Below are positions 35,811 through 45,159 of a DNA stretch of 64,000 nucleotides, piece after piece. Numbering within the stretch: the stretch's first letter is position 1; each line of letters begins with the position of its first letter. The notes below the pieces were generated by a model that was not told the origin of the DNA, did not search any database, and saw nothing but the letters and a program-made list of their open reading frames with translations. Location of the stretch: assembly GCA_022509085.1 (NCBI GenBank), contig JAFLTW010000005.1, positions 62,001 to 126,000 of the forward strand, given 5' to 3'. A program made the position numbers and the translations under genes. This DNA comes from Muribaculaceae bacterium (GTDB lineage: Bacteria; Bacteroidota; Bacteroidia; Bacteroidales; Muribaculaceae).

Positions 35811-36566
35811 ATGAAAATAATAGCTGTTATCCCGGCTCGGTATAAGTCTTCACGATTTGAAGGAAAACCGTTAGCAGATATATGCGGCAAACTAATGATA
35901 GAACGCGTCTATCTGCAGGCATGTAAAGTAAAAGAATTTGACACTGTTTATGTTGCAACAGATGATACCAAAATCTTCAATGCATGTAAAGAGCGTGGAA
36001 TCAATGTGATTATGACATCCGATACTCATCAGACAGGGACGGATAGAATTGGGGAGGTAGCAGAAAAAATTCAGGCGGATTTGTATGTGAATATTCAAGG
36101 TGATGAGCCATTGATAGAGCCGGAAACGATAAAAAAAGCAATCGTTCCTTTCCTTGAGGGCAAAGGTTCAGATATAAGTGTCACAAATTTGATGACAAAG
36201 ATAAAAGATCCTCTTGATTTAATTAATAATACAGTTCCTAAGGTTATTGCAGCTGAAGATGGACGCGGAGTATATCTAACTCGTGCAGCCGCTCCTTATC
36301 CTAAAGGGAAAATAGACGACGTGTTTTATTATAAACAAGTATGTGTCTATGGTTTTACACCCGAAGCCTTAAGGTTTTACTGTGAATTTGGTAAAGCTCA
36401 TGGGAAGGCTAAGATAGAAGCAATTGAAGATATAGAAATCCTCCGATTTATTGAAAATGGTATCAAAGTTCAGTACATAGAGGTTGATTCTGATACCATA
36501 GCGGTAGACACACCCCAAGACTTAAAGCGTGTATGCGAGTATATCAAAATGAATCAAATACCTTAA
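35811..36566 (+). CDS. KdsB-like CMP-sugar-acid cytidylyltransferase
   Basis: A 251-residue protein closely patterned on CMP-Kdo synthetase: IPARYKSSRFEGKPL with the nucleotide-binding loop, the DTHQTGTDRIGEV segment, VNIQGDEPLIEPETI, and VDTPQDLKRV at the end. KdsB activates Kdo with CTP. Its location in a polysaccharide locus, next to an aldolase gene, suggests a paralogue that activates Kdo or a related ulosonic acid for this glycan. The middle (KQVCVYGFTPEALRFY) differs somewhat from housekeeping KdsB. Confidence 0.85.
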   Translation: MKIIAVIPARYKSSRFEGKPLADICGKLMIERVYLQACKVKEFDTVYVATDDTKIFNACKERGINVIMTSDTHQTGTDRIGEVAEKIQADLYVNIQGDEPLIEPETIKKAIVPFLEGKGSDISVTNLMTKIKDPLDLINNTVPKVIAAEDGRGVYLTRAAAPYPKGKIDDVFYYKQVCVYGFTPEALRFYCEFGKAHGKAKIEAIEDIEILRFIENGIKVQYIEVDSDTIAVDTPQDLKRVCEYIKMNQIP

Positions 36567-36674
36567 TTCTTTCTTATGAAAAATGATTTTTTTTAAACTA
36601 TAATTGGTATTGTATCTAAGAAAGAAACACATTATTAAGAATTTCTTATAGGACATCAAGAAGCAACATTATAA

Positions 36675-37769
36675 ATGGTATCCCCAGAAATATATTTTGG
36701 AGTATATATTTTTGCAGTCTCCGTTCTTACACTCTTTTGCATATATACATATACTCAATACCCGACAAGAAGAGTCTTAAAAAGTAATATAAACGGCGAG
36801 TACGTTATTCCAGCTACAATTACAATTCTCTTAATTCTGTATATCGGATTTCGACCGTTATCAAGAATTTTTGTAGACATGATGAACTATAACGAGACGT
36901 TTAATTATATTACTAATTCTGGAGAGTATTTTGAACTAGATGGGGGATCTACTAATTTCATTTTTGATAATTTATTTAATTATTTAGCCACTAATTACTA
37001 TGAAGTTGTAGTTCTCTTCGTAATTATCGCTACTTTATATTTTGGTTGTCTTTATTGGTCCTTAAAAAAGATTTTTCCTAACGACCTTCTGTATGCTCTT
37101 GTTGTCTATTTAGGCGCATTATCAACATTTGCTTATGGAACAAACGGCATTAAGGCGGGGGCAGCCGCATCAATATTTTTATTAGTCTTTGCATTTTATA
37201 AAAAACCTATAATTGCAGCCATCTTTGCAATAATTTCTTTAGGGTTTCATCATTCTATGACAGTCGTAATTTATGCTTTCATATTGGCTTATTTTATAAG
37301 GAATCCAAAATGGTTCTTATTCGGATGGCTTTTTTGTCTTTTTATAGCTGCATTACATTTTGATTGGTTAACCGGATTTTTAGCAGAATTTGCTGATGAT
37401 CAAAGTGCAAGCCGTTATCTTTTGGCAGATGAAGACGCATGGGGTGGAAAACTGGGTTTCCGATGGGACTTCATAGTTTACAGTCTTCCACCGATTCTAA
37501 TTGGTATTTGGACTATATACAAACACAAGGTAATTGACCGACTTTACCAACTATTGTTATGTACATATTTAGCTACCAATGGATTCTGGTTACTATGTAT
37601 TTATGTGCCTTTCAATAACCGTATTGCGTATCTTTCCTGGTTCCTTCTTCCAATCGTGTCCATCTATCCCTTCTTAAAGTTACGTTTGAGAACCAGACAA
37701 TATATCCAGCTTAATTATGTAGCAGGGTTTTATTTAGCTTTCACTGTACTATCATACATCTTCCTTTAA
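36675..37769 (+). CDS. EpsG-family membrane protein, likely repeat-unit polymerase
   Basis: The 364-residue protein has about ten membrane helices and the EpsG pattern: an arginine-rich early region (YIGFRPLSRIFVDMMNYN), GTNGIKAGAAASIFLLVFAF and FHHSMTVVIYAFIL. EpsG-type proteins are thought to act as Wzy-like polymerases. It is the only polymerase candidate in the window, so it is the likely partner of the flippase at 26537. About 108 bases upstream are non-coding. Confidence 0.8.
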   Translation: MVSPEIYFGVYIFAVSVLTLFCIYTYTQYPTRRVLKSNINGEYVIPATITILLILYIGFRPLSRIFVDMMNYNETFNYITNSGEYFELDGGSTNFIFDNLFNYLATNYYEVVVLFVIIATLYFGCLYWSLKKIFPNDLLYALVVYLGALSTFAYGTNGIKAGAAASIFLLVFAFYKKPIIAAIFAIISLGFHHSMTVVIYAFILAYFIRNPKWFLFGWLFCLFIAALHFDWLTGFLAEFADDQSASRYLLADEDAWGGKLGFRWDFIVYSLPPILIGIWTIYKHKVIDRLYQLLLCTYLATNGFWLLCIYVPFNNRIAYLSWFLLPIVSIYPFLKLRLRTRQYIQLNYVAGFYLAFTVLSYIFL

Positions 37770-37793
37770 ATCTTAGAATTACCCTTAATTATT

Positions 37794-39065
37794 ATGAACG
37801 ATATAAAGATTTGTATTATCGGACTTGGTTACGTGGGCTTACCTCTTGCCAGATTATTCTCAACTAAATTCCCAACTATTGGTTTCGATATGAACCCCAA
37901 TAGAGTAAAGGAATTAATGGCAGGTCATGATTCTACGTTAGAAGTCAATGATGATATCCTTCAAGAAGCAATCTCCAATCATGGATTTATGTGTACATCT
38001 GATATAGAAGATATTAAAGAATGTAATTTCTATATTGTTGCAGTTCCAACTCCTGTCGATGAAAATAACACTCCTGATCTAAGACCACTCTATGGAGCTT
38101 CAGAAACTGTTGGAAAAGTAATCAAACCGGGGGATATCGTGGTATATGAATCTACGGTATACCCAGGGGTTACAGAAGATGAATGTTTACCCGTGGTCGA
38201 GAAAGTGTCCGGCTTGAAATATAACGAAGATTTCTATGCTGGTTATTCTCCGGAGAGAATCAATCCGGGAGATAAGTTACATACGGTAGAGAAAATAAAG
38301 AAGGTTACATCCGGATCCACTCCAGAAATCGGCGAATTGATTAACCAGGTGTATTCTTCAGTTATCGAAGCAGGAACTCATCTGGCTCCTTCAATAAAAG
38401 TGGCCGAAGCGGCTAAAGTAATAGAGAACTCCCAACGTGACATAAACATTGCCTTCGTTAACGAGTTGGCTAAAATTTTCCATCTAATGGGAATAGATAC
38501 CGCTGCCGTGTTGGAAGCGGCCTCTACCAAGTGGAATTTCCTCCCCTTCAAACCTGGATTAGTGGGAGGCCATTGTATTGGCGTTGACCCCTACTATCTC
38601 GCCCAGTGTGCGCAAAGACACGGTTATAATCCAGAGATAATATTAGCAGGTCGTAGAATGAATGACGGTATGGGCGCTTACGTCGCTGACAGGGTAATCA
38701 AACTGATGCTGAAGAAAGGAATCCAAGTTTTAGGTAGTCATATTCTCGTATTGGGTTTTACTTTCAAAGAAAATTGCCCAGACGTCCGAAATACAAGGGT
38801 AATCGACATCGTAAAGGCCCTGAAAGAATATAATATAAACGTAACAGTATTTGACCCTTGGGCCAACCCGGTAGCCGTAAAGAAAGAATACGGAATTGAC
38901 ATTGAAACCGACCTTCCCACAGAAGAAAAGTTTGATGCGGCCATTTACGCAGTAGCTCATAATGAATTCAAGGATATAAACCTTTCAAGAGTGATGAAAC
39001 CTATGCATGTAGTGTTTGACGTTAAAGGCACACGTGCCATAGAGGAGATTGACAGCAGACTTTAA
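37794..39065 (+). CDS. UDP-N-acetylhexosamine / UDP-hexose dehydrogenase (TviB/WbpO-like)
   Basis: The 423-residue nucleotide-sugar dehydrogenase has the Rossmann motif GLGYVGLPLA at residues 9-18, the LAPSIKVAEAAKVIENSQRD segment and the catalytic GGHCIGVDPYYL with Cys261. The VIENSQRDINIAFVNEL pattern is typical of the UDP-HexNAc dehydrogenase group (WbpA/TviB) rather than UDP-glucose dehydrogenase, so a HexNAc uronic acid is the probable product. It is separate from ugd at 20755; both could supply acidic sugars. Confidence 0.9.
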   Translation: MNDIKICIIGLGYVGLPLARLFSTKFPTIGFDMNPNRVKELMAGHDSTLEVNDDILQEAISNHGFMCTSDIEDIKECNFYIVAVPTPVDENNTPDLRPLYGASETVGKVIKPGDIVVYESTVYPGVTEDECLPVVEKVSGLKYNEDFYAGYSPERINPGDKLHTVEKIKKVTSGSTPEIGELINQVYSSVIEAGTHLAPSIKVAEAAKVIENSQRDINIAFVNELAKIFHLMGIDTAAVLEAASTKWNFLPFKPGLVGGHCIGVDPYYLAQCAQRHGYNPEIILAGRRMNDGMGAYVADRVIKLMLKKGIQVLGSHILVLGFTFKENCPDVRNTRVIDIVKALKEYNINVTVFDPWANPVAVKKEYGIDIETDLPTEEKFDAAIYAVAHNEFKDINLSRVMKPMHVVFDVKGTRAIEEIDSRL

Positions 39066-39096
39066 TAATTTTTTTAAACCAATCTACTTTTTTAGG

Positions 39097-40068
39097 ATGA
39101 TAAAAACAATAAAATCTAAATTAAGTCACACTCTTTCCGTTGGTGAAAAGTATCAAACATTAACGGGGAGGTCAAAATGGAATCTAATTTTTGATTTTAT
39201 AAGGTGCAATCTTAAGTATGGTTGCACAGAGGAAGACTACATCGGAATGGAATTCTATAAGAAATCCAATAATGAGAGAAGAAAATATCTGACAAGCAGG
39301 AAAAATAGAGAAGGTATCTATAATAAATTTCTTTCAACGGAGGATAAGAATTTATATAGAAGAAAAAGCGAATTTAATAAATACTTTCAGGACTTCATTC
39401 ACCATAAATGGATTTCCAGTATTTCAAGTTCTGAGAACGAAATAATTGATTTCATAAACAATTTAGGAAGAGTAATTGTAAAACCCGAGGTGGGAGATTC
39501 TGGGATTGGAATTCATTTGATTAATGCTTCTGACGAAAGTCAAATTAAAAATCTAATCCAATCTATCAGAGAAGGGAATCAATACATAATTGAAGAAGTT
39601 ATTATACAATGTGAAGAAATGGCCTCTTTTAATCCCTCATCTGTCAATACCTGCAGAATCGAAACAGTTACAGATAAAGAAGGGAAAGCCCATTTACTTA
39701 ATACAATAGTTATTATAGGAGGTAAAGGAAGTATAGTAAGTAACACACATACGGGCGGAGTAATGGCTCATATTGACCCTGACTCAGGCATTATAGACTC
39801 AAAAGGGAGGAATCCGAATGGTGAACTTTTCTCCAAACACCCCGGTACAGGAAGTAAATTGATAGGTCAAAAAATCCCTTATTGGAAGGATGTGATAGAG
39901 TTGGCCCTAACATTAGCCGAGAAAAGACCTTCTGCCCGATATATTGGTTGGGATATTGCAATTACTGCTAATGGTCCCGAATTGATTGAGGGCAATAATC
40001 AACCAGGCTATTGTACGCAAGCATGCGATATGGTTGGTAGATGGGAGATTATAAAAAAATATTTATAG
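39097..40068 (+). CDS. Sugar-transfer-associated ATP-grasp ligase
   Basis: I chose the ATG at 39097, giving 323 residues, since the in-frame ATG at 39049 lies inside the upstream gene. The pattern matches the sugar-transfer-associated ATP-grasp family: VKPEVGDSGIGIHLI (glycine-rich loop), SSVNTCRIETVTDKEG, THTGGVMAHIDPDSG, and GWDIAITANGPELIEGNNQPG, where the acidic and Asn metal ligands lie. Such enzymes join a carboxylate to an amine. It follows the uronate dehydrogenase, so uronic acid amidation is a reasonable guess. Confidence 0.85.
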   Translation: MIKTIKSKLSHTLSVGEKYQTLTGRSKWNLIFDFIRCNLKYGCTEEDYIGMEFYKKSNNERRKYLTSRKNREGIYNKFLSTEDKNLYRRKSEFNKYFQDFIHHKWISSISSSENEIIDFINNLGRVIVKPEVGDSGIGIHLINASDESQIKNLIQSIREGNQYIIEEVIIQCEEMASFNPSSVNTCRIETVTDKEGKAHLLNTIVIIGGKGSIVSNTHTGGVMAHIDPDSGIIDSKGRNPNGELFSKHPGTGSKLIGQKIPYWKDVIELALTLAEKRPSARYIGWDIAITANGPELIEGNNQPGYCTQACDMVGRWEIIKKYL

Positions 40069-40076
40069 GTTGAATT

Positions 40077-41000
40077 TTGGAATACATAAGTTTAAATAAT
40101 CGGGTTATTCTACCTCGAATTGGATTTGGGACGGCTTTTCTTCCCAAATCCGAATTTTCCAATATTATTAAAACGGCGCTTGACTCCGGGTATCGAAGAT
40201 TTGATACAGCATCAAAATATAATAATGAAAAGTGTTTGGGAGATGCTTTATCTGCCTCCAAAATTCCAAGGGAAGAGCTTATAATATCTTCAAAATTTCA
40301 TATTGATACTCTTTACGCAAATAAATATTATCGAGGTAAACGTAAGATTTTTAACATACGAAATTTTAAAAGCATACGTGATACAGTAGAAGAATCATTA
40401 ATTAAACTTAACATTGATTATTTAGATATACTATTTATTCACTGGCCATGGGATAAATATCAAAACATTTATAAGGAGATTATAAAGTTATATCAAGATG
40501 ATTTAATAAAATCTATAGGTGTTTGTCATTTCACACAAGGTCATCTTGAATCGCTTAAGTCTATTAGCAATGTGATGCCAGTAATAAATCAAATTGAGAT
40601 AAGTCCGTTAAATACCCAGAAGGGCCTCATAAAGTATTGTCAGGATAACGGTATAATGGTTGAAGCTGTATCTACATTTAGTCATTTTCAATCAAGCAAG
40701 CCGAGACTTGAAATAATAAACAATGAAATTTTAAATAGAATTGCAGAAAGTCATCATAAAAGTACTGTACAAGTAGTATTAAGATGGTTGATTCAGCAAA
40801 ACATAGTGGTAATTCCAAAGTCTTCAAATTCGGACCATATTAAAGAAAACATTGACATATTTGATTTCTCACTTGATATGGAAGAAATGGCATTAATAGA
40901 TTCTTTAAATGAGGGAAGATGTTTGAATTATAATCCCTATGCACCACATATTATAAAAAACATACCACGGCAATTTCGCCATTATTCGAACCTTATGTAA
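40077..41000 (+). CDS. Aldo/keto reductase
   Basis: The 307-residue protein starts at TTG 40077; no ATG lies at the right place, and the family's EYISLNNRVILPRIGFGTA start follows at once. The catalytic set Asp, Tyr, Lys and His is visible in DTASKYNNEKCLGDAL, ELIISSKFH and LFIHWPWD. AKRs reduce aldehydes or ketones with NAD(P)H. The protein has a full TIM-barrel length. It is 8 bases after the ATP-grasp gene and may reduce an intermediate of the sugar or amino acid side chain, which is inference. Confidence 0.85.
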   Translation: MEYISLNNRVILPRIGFGTAFLPKSEFSNIIKTALDSGYRRFDTASKYNNEKCLGDALSASKIPREELIISSKFHIDTLYANKYYRGKRKIFNIRNFKSIRDTVEESLIKLNIDYLDILFIHWPWDKYQNIYKEIIKLYQDDLIKSIGVCHFTQGHLESLKSISNVMPVINQIEISPLNTQKGLIKYCQDNGIMVEAVSTFSHFQSSKPRLEIINNEILNRIAESHHKSTVQVVLRWLIQQNIVVIPKSSNSDHIKENIDIFDFSLDMEEMALIDSLNEGRCLNYNPYAPHIIKNIPRQFRHYSNLM

Positions 41001-41014
41001 AAAGTCCCATAAAA

Positions 41015-41959
41015 ATGGATTTAAAAAAAGCACTTTTAAGAGCAAGAGAAAAAAACCTTTGGTTAAAGATTCTATGGTTTAAATCCCTACGCATTCGTAA
41101 AAAAATGTCGGAAAAGAAAGATTTAAAATCCCGAATAGAAAAATCATTTATAAAAACTCACACTTATCCATTCAGTATAGATCACCCAATTACATACGCA
41201 GATAAACTTAATTGGTTAAAACTTTATTATCGTAATCCGCTGATGCCGATAGCAGCGGATAAATATGAAGTAAGAAATTATTTGAAAGAATTGGGATATG
41301 AATATCTTTTGAATGAAGTTTTAGGAGTATGGGAAACCATTGACGACTTTGATATCTCATCACTTCCTTCTAAATTTGTTCTAAAATCAACTCATGGGAG
41401 TGGACCTAATTGGATTACTATCGTTAAGGATAAAACAGATATAAATTGGAAAGCCCAGAAAAGATTAATGAAAGAATGGCTTTCCAATAGTATCGAATGG
41501 ATGGGAGGAGAATGGCATTATGGTGAAATGAAACCGCGCATCATCGCTGAAAAATTTATCGAAGAACCTGGAGGAGGATTGACGGATTATAAAATTCATT
41601 GCTTTAACGGAAAAACTGCCTATATTCTTGTATGTCTGGGACGGGCTGAGGGTAAATTAAAATTTTATTGTATGAGTCCTGACTGGAAGATCCTAAAGGT
41701 GAACAAAACAGGTATCGAGGCTCCTAAGGATTTAGTAATTCCTAAACCTTCTAATATGGAGGAAATGATTCGAATAGCTGAAGATTTGTCCAAACCTTTC
41801 CCTGTGGTGAGAATGGATTTTTATGACATTAATAATAAGATTATTTTCGGCGAGTTTACTTTTTTCACAAATGGAGGATTTGACAACGGACTAACCTATG
41901 AAGGTCAGAAAATGATGGGTAAGTTAATCACACTACCTGAACCTAATCATAAGAAATAA
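41015..41959 (+). CDS. TupA-like ATP-grasp protein
   Basis: A 314-residue protein with the TupA-like ATP-grasp pattern: DHPITYADKLNWLKLYYRN, then AADKYEVRNYLKELGYEYLL, KFVLKSTHGSGPNWI and LTDYKIHCFNGKTAYI. TupA is named after teichuronopeptide synthesis, where peptide is attached to a uronic acid polymer, which fits an acidic polysaccharide here. A glycosyltransferase role has also been proposed for some members. The protein is complete. Confidence 0.82.
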   Translation: MDLKKALLRAREKNLWLKILWFKSLRIRKKMSEKKDLKSRIEKSFIKTHTYPFSIDHPITYADKLNWLKLYYRNPLMPIAADKYEVRNYLKELGYEYLLNEVLGVWETIDDFDISSLPSKFVLKSTHGSGPNWITIVKDKTDINWKAQKRLMKEWLSNSIEWMGGEWHYGEMKPRIIAEKFIEEPGGGLTDYKIHCFNGKTAYILVCLGRAEGKLKFYCMSPDWKILKVNKTGIEAPKDLVIPKPSNMEEMIRIAEDLSKPFPVVRMDFYDINNKIIFGEFTFFTNGGFDNGLTYEGQKMMGKLITLPEPNHKK

Positions 41960-41977
41960 ATATAAATTGGATTATTT

Positions 41978-43057
41978 ATGAAATTTACTATTGTTGGATG
42001 CGGCAATGCGGCCCTAATTCATGCAGCTAAATTGATAGAAAAAGGGTTTCAGGTAGCAATACTGAAAACTTCCCATTATAACGATGAATTTTATAACGTT
42101 ATTAAGTCTGAAGGTGGATTTAATGTTAAAGATGAGACTCAAAAGGGAAAGAGATTCTTTGTACTTCCATCATTAATTACAAAAAATGTTGAGGAAGCCA
42201 TTTCATTTGGAGACGTTCTAATGGTAATGACAACAACAAGTCAGCATGAAAGAATTGCAAAATTAATTTCCCCCTTTGTTCGTGATGGTCAAATAATAAC
42301 ATTAATTCCCGGCTATTTGGGAAGCTTAATCTTCAATAAGATTATTGATAAAAAAATTATATATAGCGAATGGGAAACAACTGCTTATAATGGAAGAATC
42401 ATAGATAATATGTATGTTCGGATTTCATTTTACAATCCCAGAAATGCAATATCTGTTTTACCCAAAAAATACGAAAATGATGTTTTGAATATTTTCAGTC
42501 AAGGTTTCGATAATACTAAATATCTACGGCATAATATCCTTGAATCTGCCATCCACAATCCAAATATGATAGTCCATCCAATAGGGTTACTTTTCTCTGC
42601 CTCTCGCGTAGAAAAAAGTAAAGGTGAATTTTGGATGTATAAAGAAGCTTTTACACCTTCAGTGATTAATGTTATCAATAAATTAGATGTCGAAAAAAAT
42701 AAAATTTTAATTGCATTTGGCTGCCAACCCCTCAATTATTTTGAAGCGGCAAAATGGAGAAATGAAGACAATCTTGAAAAAGATGCACTCGAAGTTTTTC
42801 AATCCTTTGCAGAGTCCTCAAATAAAGGGCCTTCGGCAGTTAACCACAGATACTTCACGGAAGATGTACCTGTGGGTTTAGCTCTTCTTATTTCTATTGG
42901 AGAAGTATTGGGGTTAGACATGTCAATACCTCGGGCTATTAAATCCTTAGCTTATGCACTTTTAGGGAAAGACTATACTTCAGAGGAAAGAACTATCCAA
43001 AAATTACTGAATAAACAAAACGTAACAATGAGAGATATAGAGGAAGCAATAAAATAA
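41978..43057 (+). CDS. Opine/octopine dehydrogenase-like oxidoreductase
   Basis: The 359-residue protein has the N-terminal nucleotide-binding segment VGCGNAALIHAAKLIEKG and the opine dehydrogenase C-terminal domain with HNPNMIVHPIGLLFS, where the catalytic His is expected. Enzymes of this group join an amino acid and a keto acid by reductive amination. In a polysaccharide locus it could make a carboxyethyl amino acid for attachment to the glycan. It is followed by a non-coding gap of 77 bases. Confidence 0.8.
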   Translation: MKFTIVGCGNAALIHAAKLIEKGFQVAILKTSHYNDEFYNVIKSEGGFNVKDETQKGKRFFVLPSLITKNVEEAISFGDVLMVMTTTSQHERIAKLISPFVRDGQIITLIPGYLGSLIFNKIIDKKIIYSEWETTAYNGRIIDNMYVRISFYNPRNAISVLPKKYENDVLNIFSQGFDNTKYLRHNILESAIHNPNMIVHPIGLLFSASRVEKSKGEFWMYKEAFTPSVINVINKLDVEKNKILIAFGCQPLNYFEAAKWRNEDNLEKDALEVFQSFAESSNKGPSAVNHRYFTEDVPVGLALLISIGEVLGLDMSIPRAIKSLAYALLGKDYTSEERTIQKLLNKQNVTMRDIEEAIK

Positions 43058-43101
43058 AGCCCCCCTCAAAATGATGCTACGGAATAAAATCACCTCTTAA
43101 G

Positions 43102-43109
43102 TAATTTTG
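43102..43109 (+). promoter_or_regulatory. Possible internal -7 promoter element
   Basis: TAATTTTG matches the -7 consensus, but the -33 position has no TTTG. It lies in the gap before the SDR gene and might give weak internal transcription. Confidence 0.25.
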
Positions 43110-43134
43110 TTAAAATTAACTAATAATACCACTT

Positions 43135-43959
43135 ATGCTTAAAGTATTATATAATAAAATTCGTGCTTTTTTAGATTATATAAAGTATAATGGTAAAATT
43201 ACCCATATTTCTATAGGGGAAACTACCCCAGGAGAATTGCTGAAAGGTAAGAAAATAATTGTAACAGGGGGTGCAAAAGGTATCGGTTTAGCAATAGCTA
43301 ATAAATTTCTTGAGCAAAATGCTAAAGTACTCATTACAAGTAGAAATATTACCTCTCTTCAAAATGTTAAACAAAGTATCGGGAATAAGAACCTCCAAAT
43401 TCTAAAATGGGACGTTACTGATTTTTCACAAACCACAAGTAAAATAGAGGAAGCAATAACATTATTAGGAGGATTAGATATTATTGTAAATAACGCCGCA
43501 TTCTTAGCTAACAAACAAACCGATGAGACATTCTATGACAAAACAATGGATACTAATTTGAAATCTATCTATTTCATTTGCAAAGAAGCAGGGGAAAGAA
43601 TGAGTCAACTGAACGGAGAGAAGGGAGGCAAAATTATAATAATTTCTTCAATAAATGGATTCATGGGTTCAACCCATCCTTATTATATTTCTAAATGGGG
43701 TTTAAATGGCCTTATAAAAGGTTATGCTAAAGAATACGCACCAAAGAATATAATTGTAAACGGAATTGCTCCCGGCTACTGCTCTTCAGGAATAAATTTA
43801 CAGGACATTGAAAAGAATGCATATTTTGAACGGAATCCGTTGCATCGAATTATTTTACCAGAGGAAGTTGCAGAATTAGCTACTTTCTTAGCCTCCGATT
43901 TATCCAACGGAATAGTTGGAGAGATAATCAAGGTTGATGGGGGTACTACAATAATATAA
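43135..43959 (+). CDS. Short-chain dehydrogenase/reductase
   Basis: The protein has 274 residues. An N-terminal extension of about 35 residues precedes the classical SDR core GKKIIVTGGAKGIGLAIA. The catalytic set is seen in NNAAFLAN, IISSINGFMG and YYISKWGLNG (Tyr-x3-Lys), and the VDGGTTI end is typical. Substrate unknown; its place suggests a sugar or side-chain keto group. Confidence 0.87.
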   Translation: MLKVLYNKIRAFLDYIKYNGKITHISIGETTPGELLKGKKIIVTGGAKGIGLAIANKFLEQNAKVLITSRNITSLQNVKQSIGNKNLQILKWDVTDFSQTTSKIEEAITLLGGLDIIVNNAAFLANKQTDETFYDKTMDTNLKSIYFICKEAGERMSQLNGEKGGKIIIISSINGFMGSTHPYYISKWGLNGLIKGYAKEYAPKNIIVNGIAPGYCSSGINLQDIEKNAYFERNPLHRIILPEEVAELATFLASDLSNGIVGEIIKVDGGTTII

Positions 43960-44017
43960 TAACTGACTTTTTTCAAAGAATTTGTATTTTTTGAATTAAG
44001 TGATCTTTTAATATACC

Positions 44018-45145
44018 ATGGCTAAAAATAAATATGATAATAAAATAAGTATTTTATTTTTAATGCTTGATTTGGGAGGTGGTGGTGCAGAGAAAGTGCT
44101 CGTAAACCTGGTAAATAATCTTGATCCGGATAAGTATGATATAACAATCAGAACAGTCTTCGGGAAAGGGGTAAATGAGAAATTTTTAAAACCTCATGTT
44201 AATCTTTCGTCACTGTTTAAAGGTAGACCTTTCAGAGGGAATGCTATTTTACAAAAAATTTTAAGTCCCAAACTTCTCTACAAGGTGTTAGTAAAAGACA
44301 AATATGATATAGAAATCGCTTATATGTTCAATACACCTACGCGAGCCTTAGGAGGGAGTACGTCGAAAGCGAAAAAGTTTGCTTGGATACACAGCGGAGA
44401 GATGGGACTTGGAAAGTTTAGGAATAAAAAAGAATTGCTGAATGTATATAAATCCTTTGACGGAATCGCATATGTATCTAAACAGGCCCAAATCAGCTTT
44501 GAGAATTATGTTGGCTTTAAGCCAAAAGGAATGGTTGTGCATAACGTAATAGAGGCAGATAAAATAAAATCTTTAGCATCAGAATCTCTCACAGAAATAA
44601 CCTTAGACAAAAACAAAGTAAATCTATGTAGTGTCGGTAGATTTATGCCAGAAAAAGGCTATGAGAGGTTAATCAAAATTCTTGGCAGATTAAACTCGGA
44701 GGGTATTTCAAATTGGCATTTCTATCTTCTTGGAACTGGAGAGTTAGAGGATACTTATAAAAAACTAATCGATGGAGAGAAGATAAAAGATAAGTTTACT
44801 TTTTTAGGCTATCAATCAAATCCTTATAAATATGTAAAGAATATGGATTTATTCGTTTGCTCATCGTATTTGGAGGGATTCAGTACTGCTGTAACGGAAT
44901 CAATCATAGTAGAAACTCCTGTATTAACAACTGAATGTTCGGGAATGGATGAGATAATTGGTGATTCTGGTGCAGGTATCATAGTGGCTAATAATGATGA
45001 CGACTTATTCAAAGGAATAAAAGAAGTCCTATGTAACACTAAGATATTGGAAAATCTGAGCCAAAAAGTAAAATTTCATTCAAATTCATTTAAGAAGGAA
45101 TATTCTATCCTTGAATTTGAAAATTTTATATATAAAGAGAATTAA
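44018..45145 (+). CDS. Glycosyltransferase family 4
   Basis: This 375-residue GT-B fold protein starts KISILFLMLDLGGGGAEKVL, the loop typical of GT4 enzymes, and has the C-terminal donor-binding motif (CSVGRFMPEKGYERLIKIL, then SSYLEGFSTAVTESIIVETPV with the E-x7-E pattern). It would add one sugar to the lipid-linked unit. No membrane anchor is visible. Acceptor and donor cannot be predicted. Confidence 0.88.
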   Translation: MAKNKYDNKISILFLMLDLGGGGAEKVLVNLVNNLDPDKYDITIRTVFGKGVNEKFLKPHVNLSSLFKGRPFRGNAILQKILSPKLLYKVLVKDKYDIEIAYMFNTPTRALGGSTSKAKKFAWIHSGEMGLGKFRNKKELLNVYKSFDGIAYVSKQAQISFENYVGFKPKGMVVHNVIEADKIKSLASESLTEITLDKNKVNLCSVGRFMPEKGYERLIKILGRLNSEGISNWHFYLLGTGELEDTYKKLIDGEKIKDKFTFLGYQSNPYKYVKNMDLFVCSSYLEGFSTAVTESIIVETPVLTTECSGMDEIIGDSGAGIIVANNDDDLFKGIKEVLCNTKILENLSQKVKFHSNSFKKEYSILEFENFIYKEN

Positions 45146-45159
45146 ATAACATCTAAATT

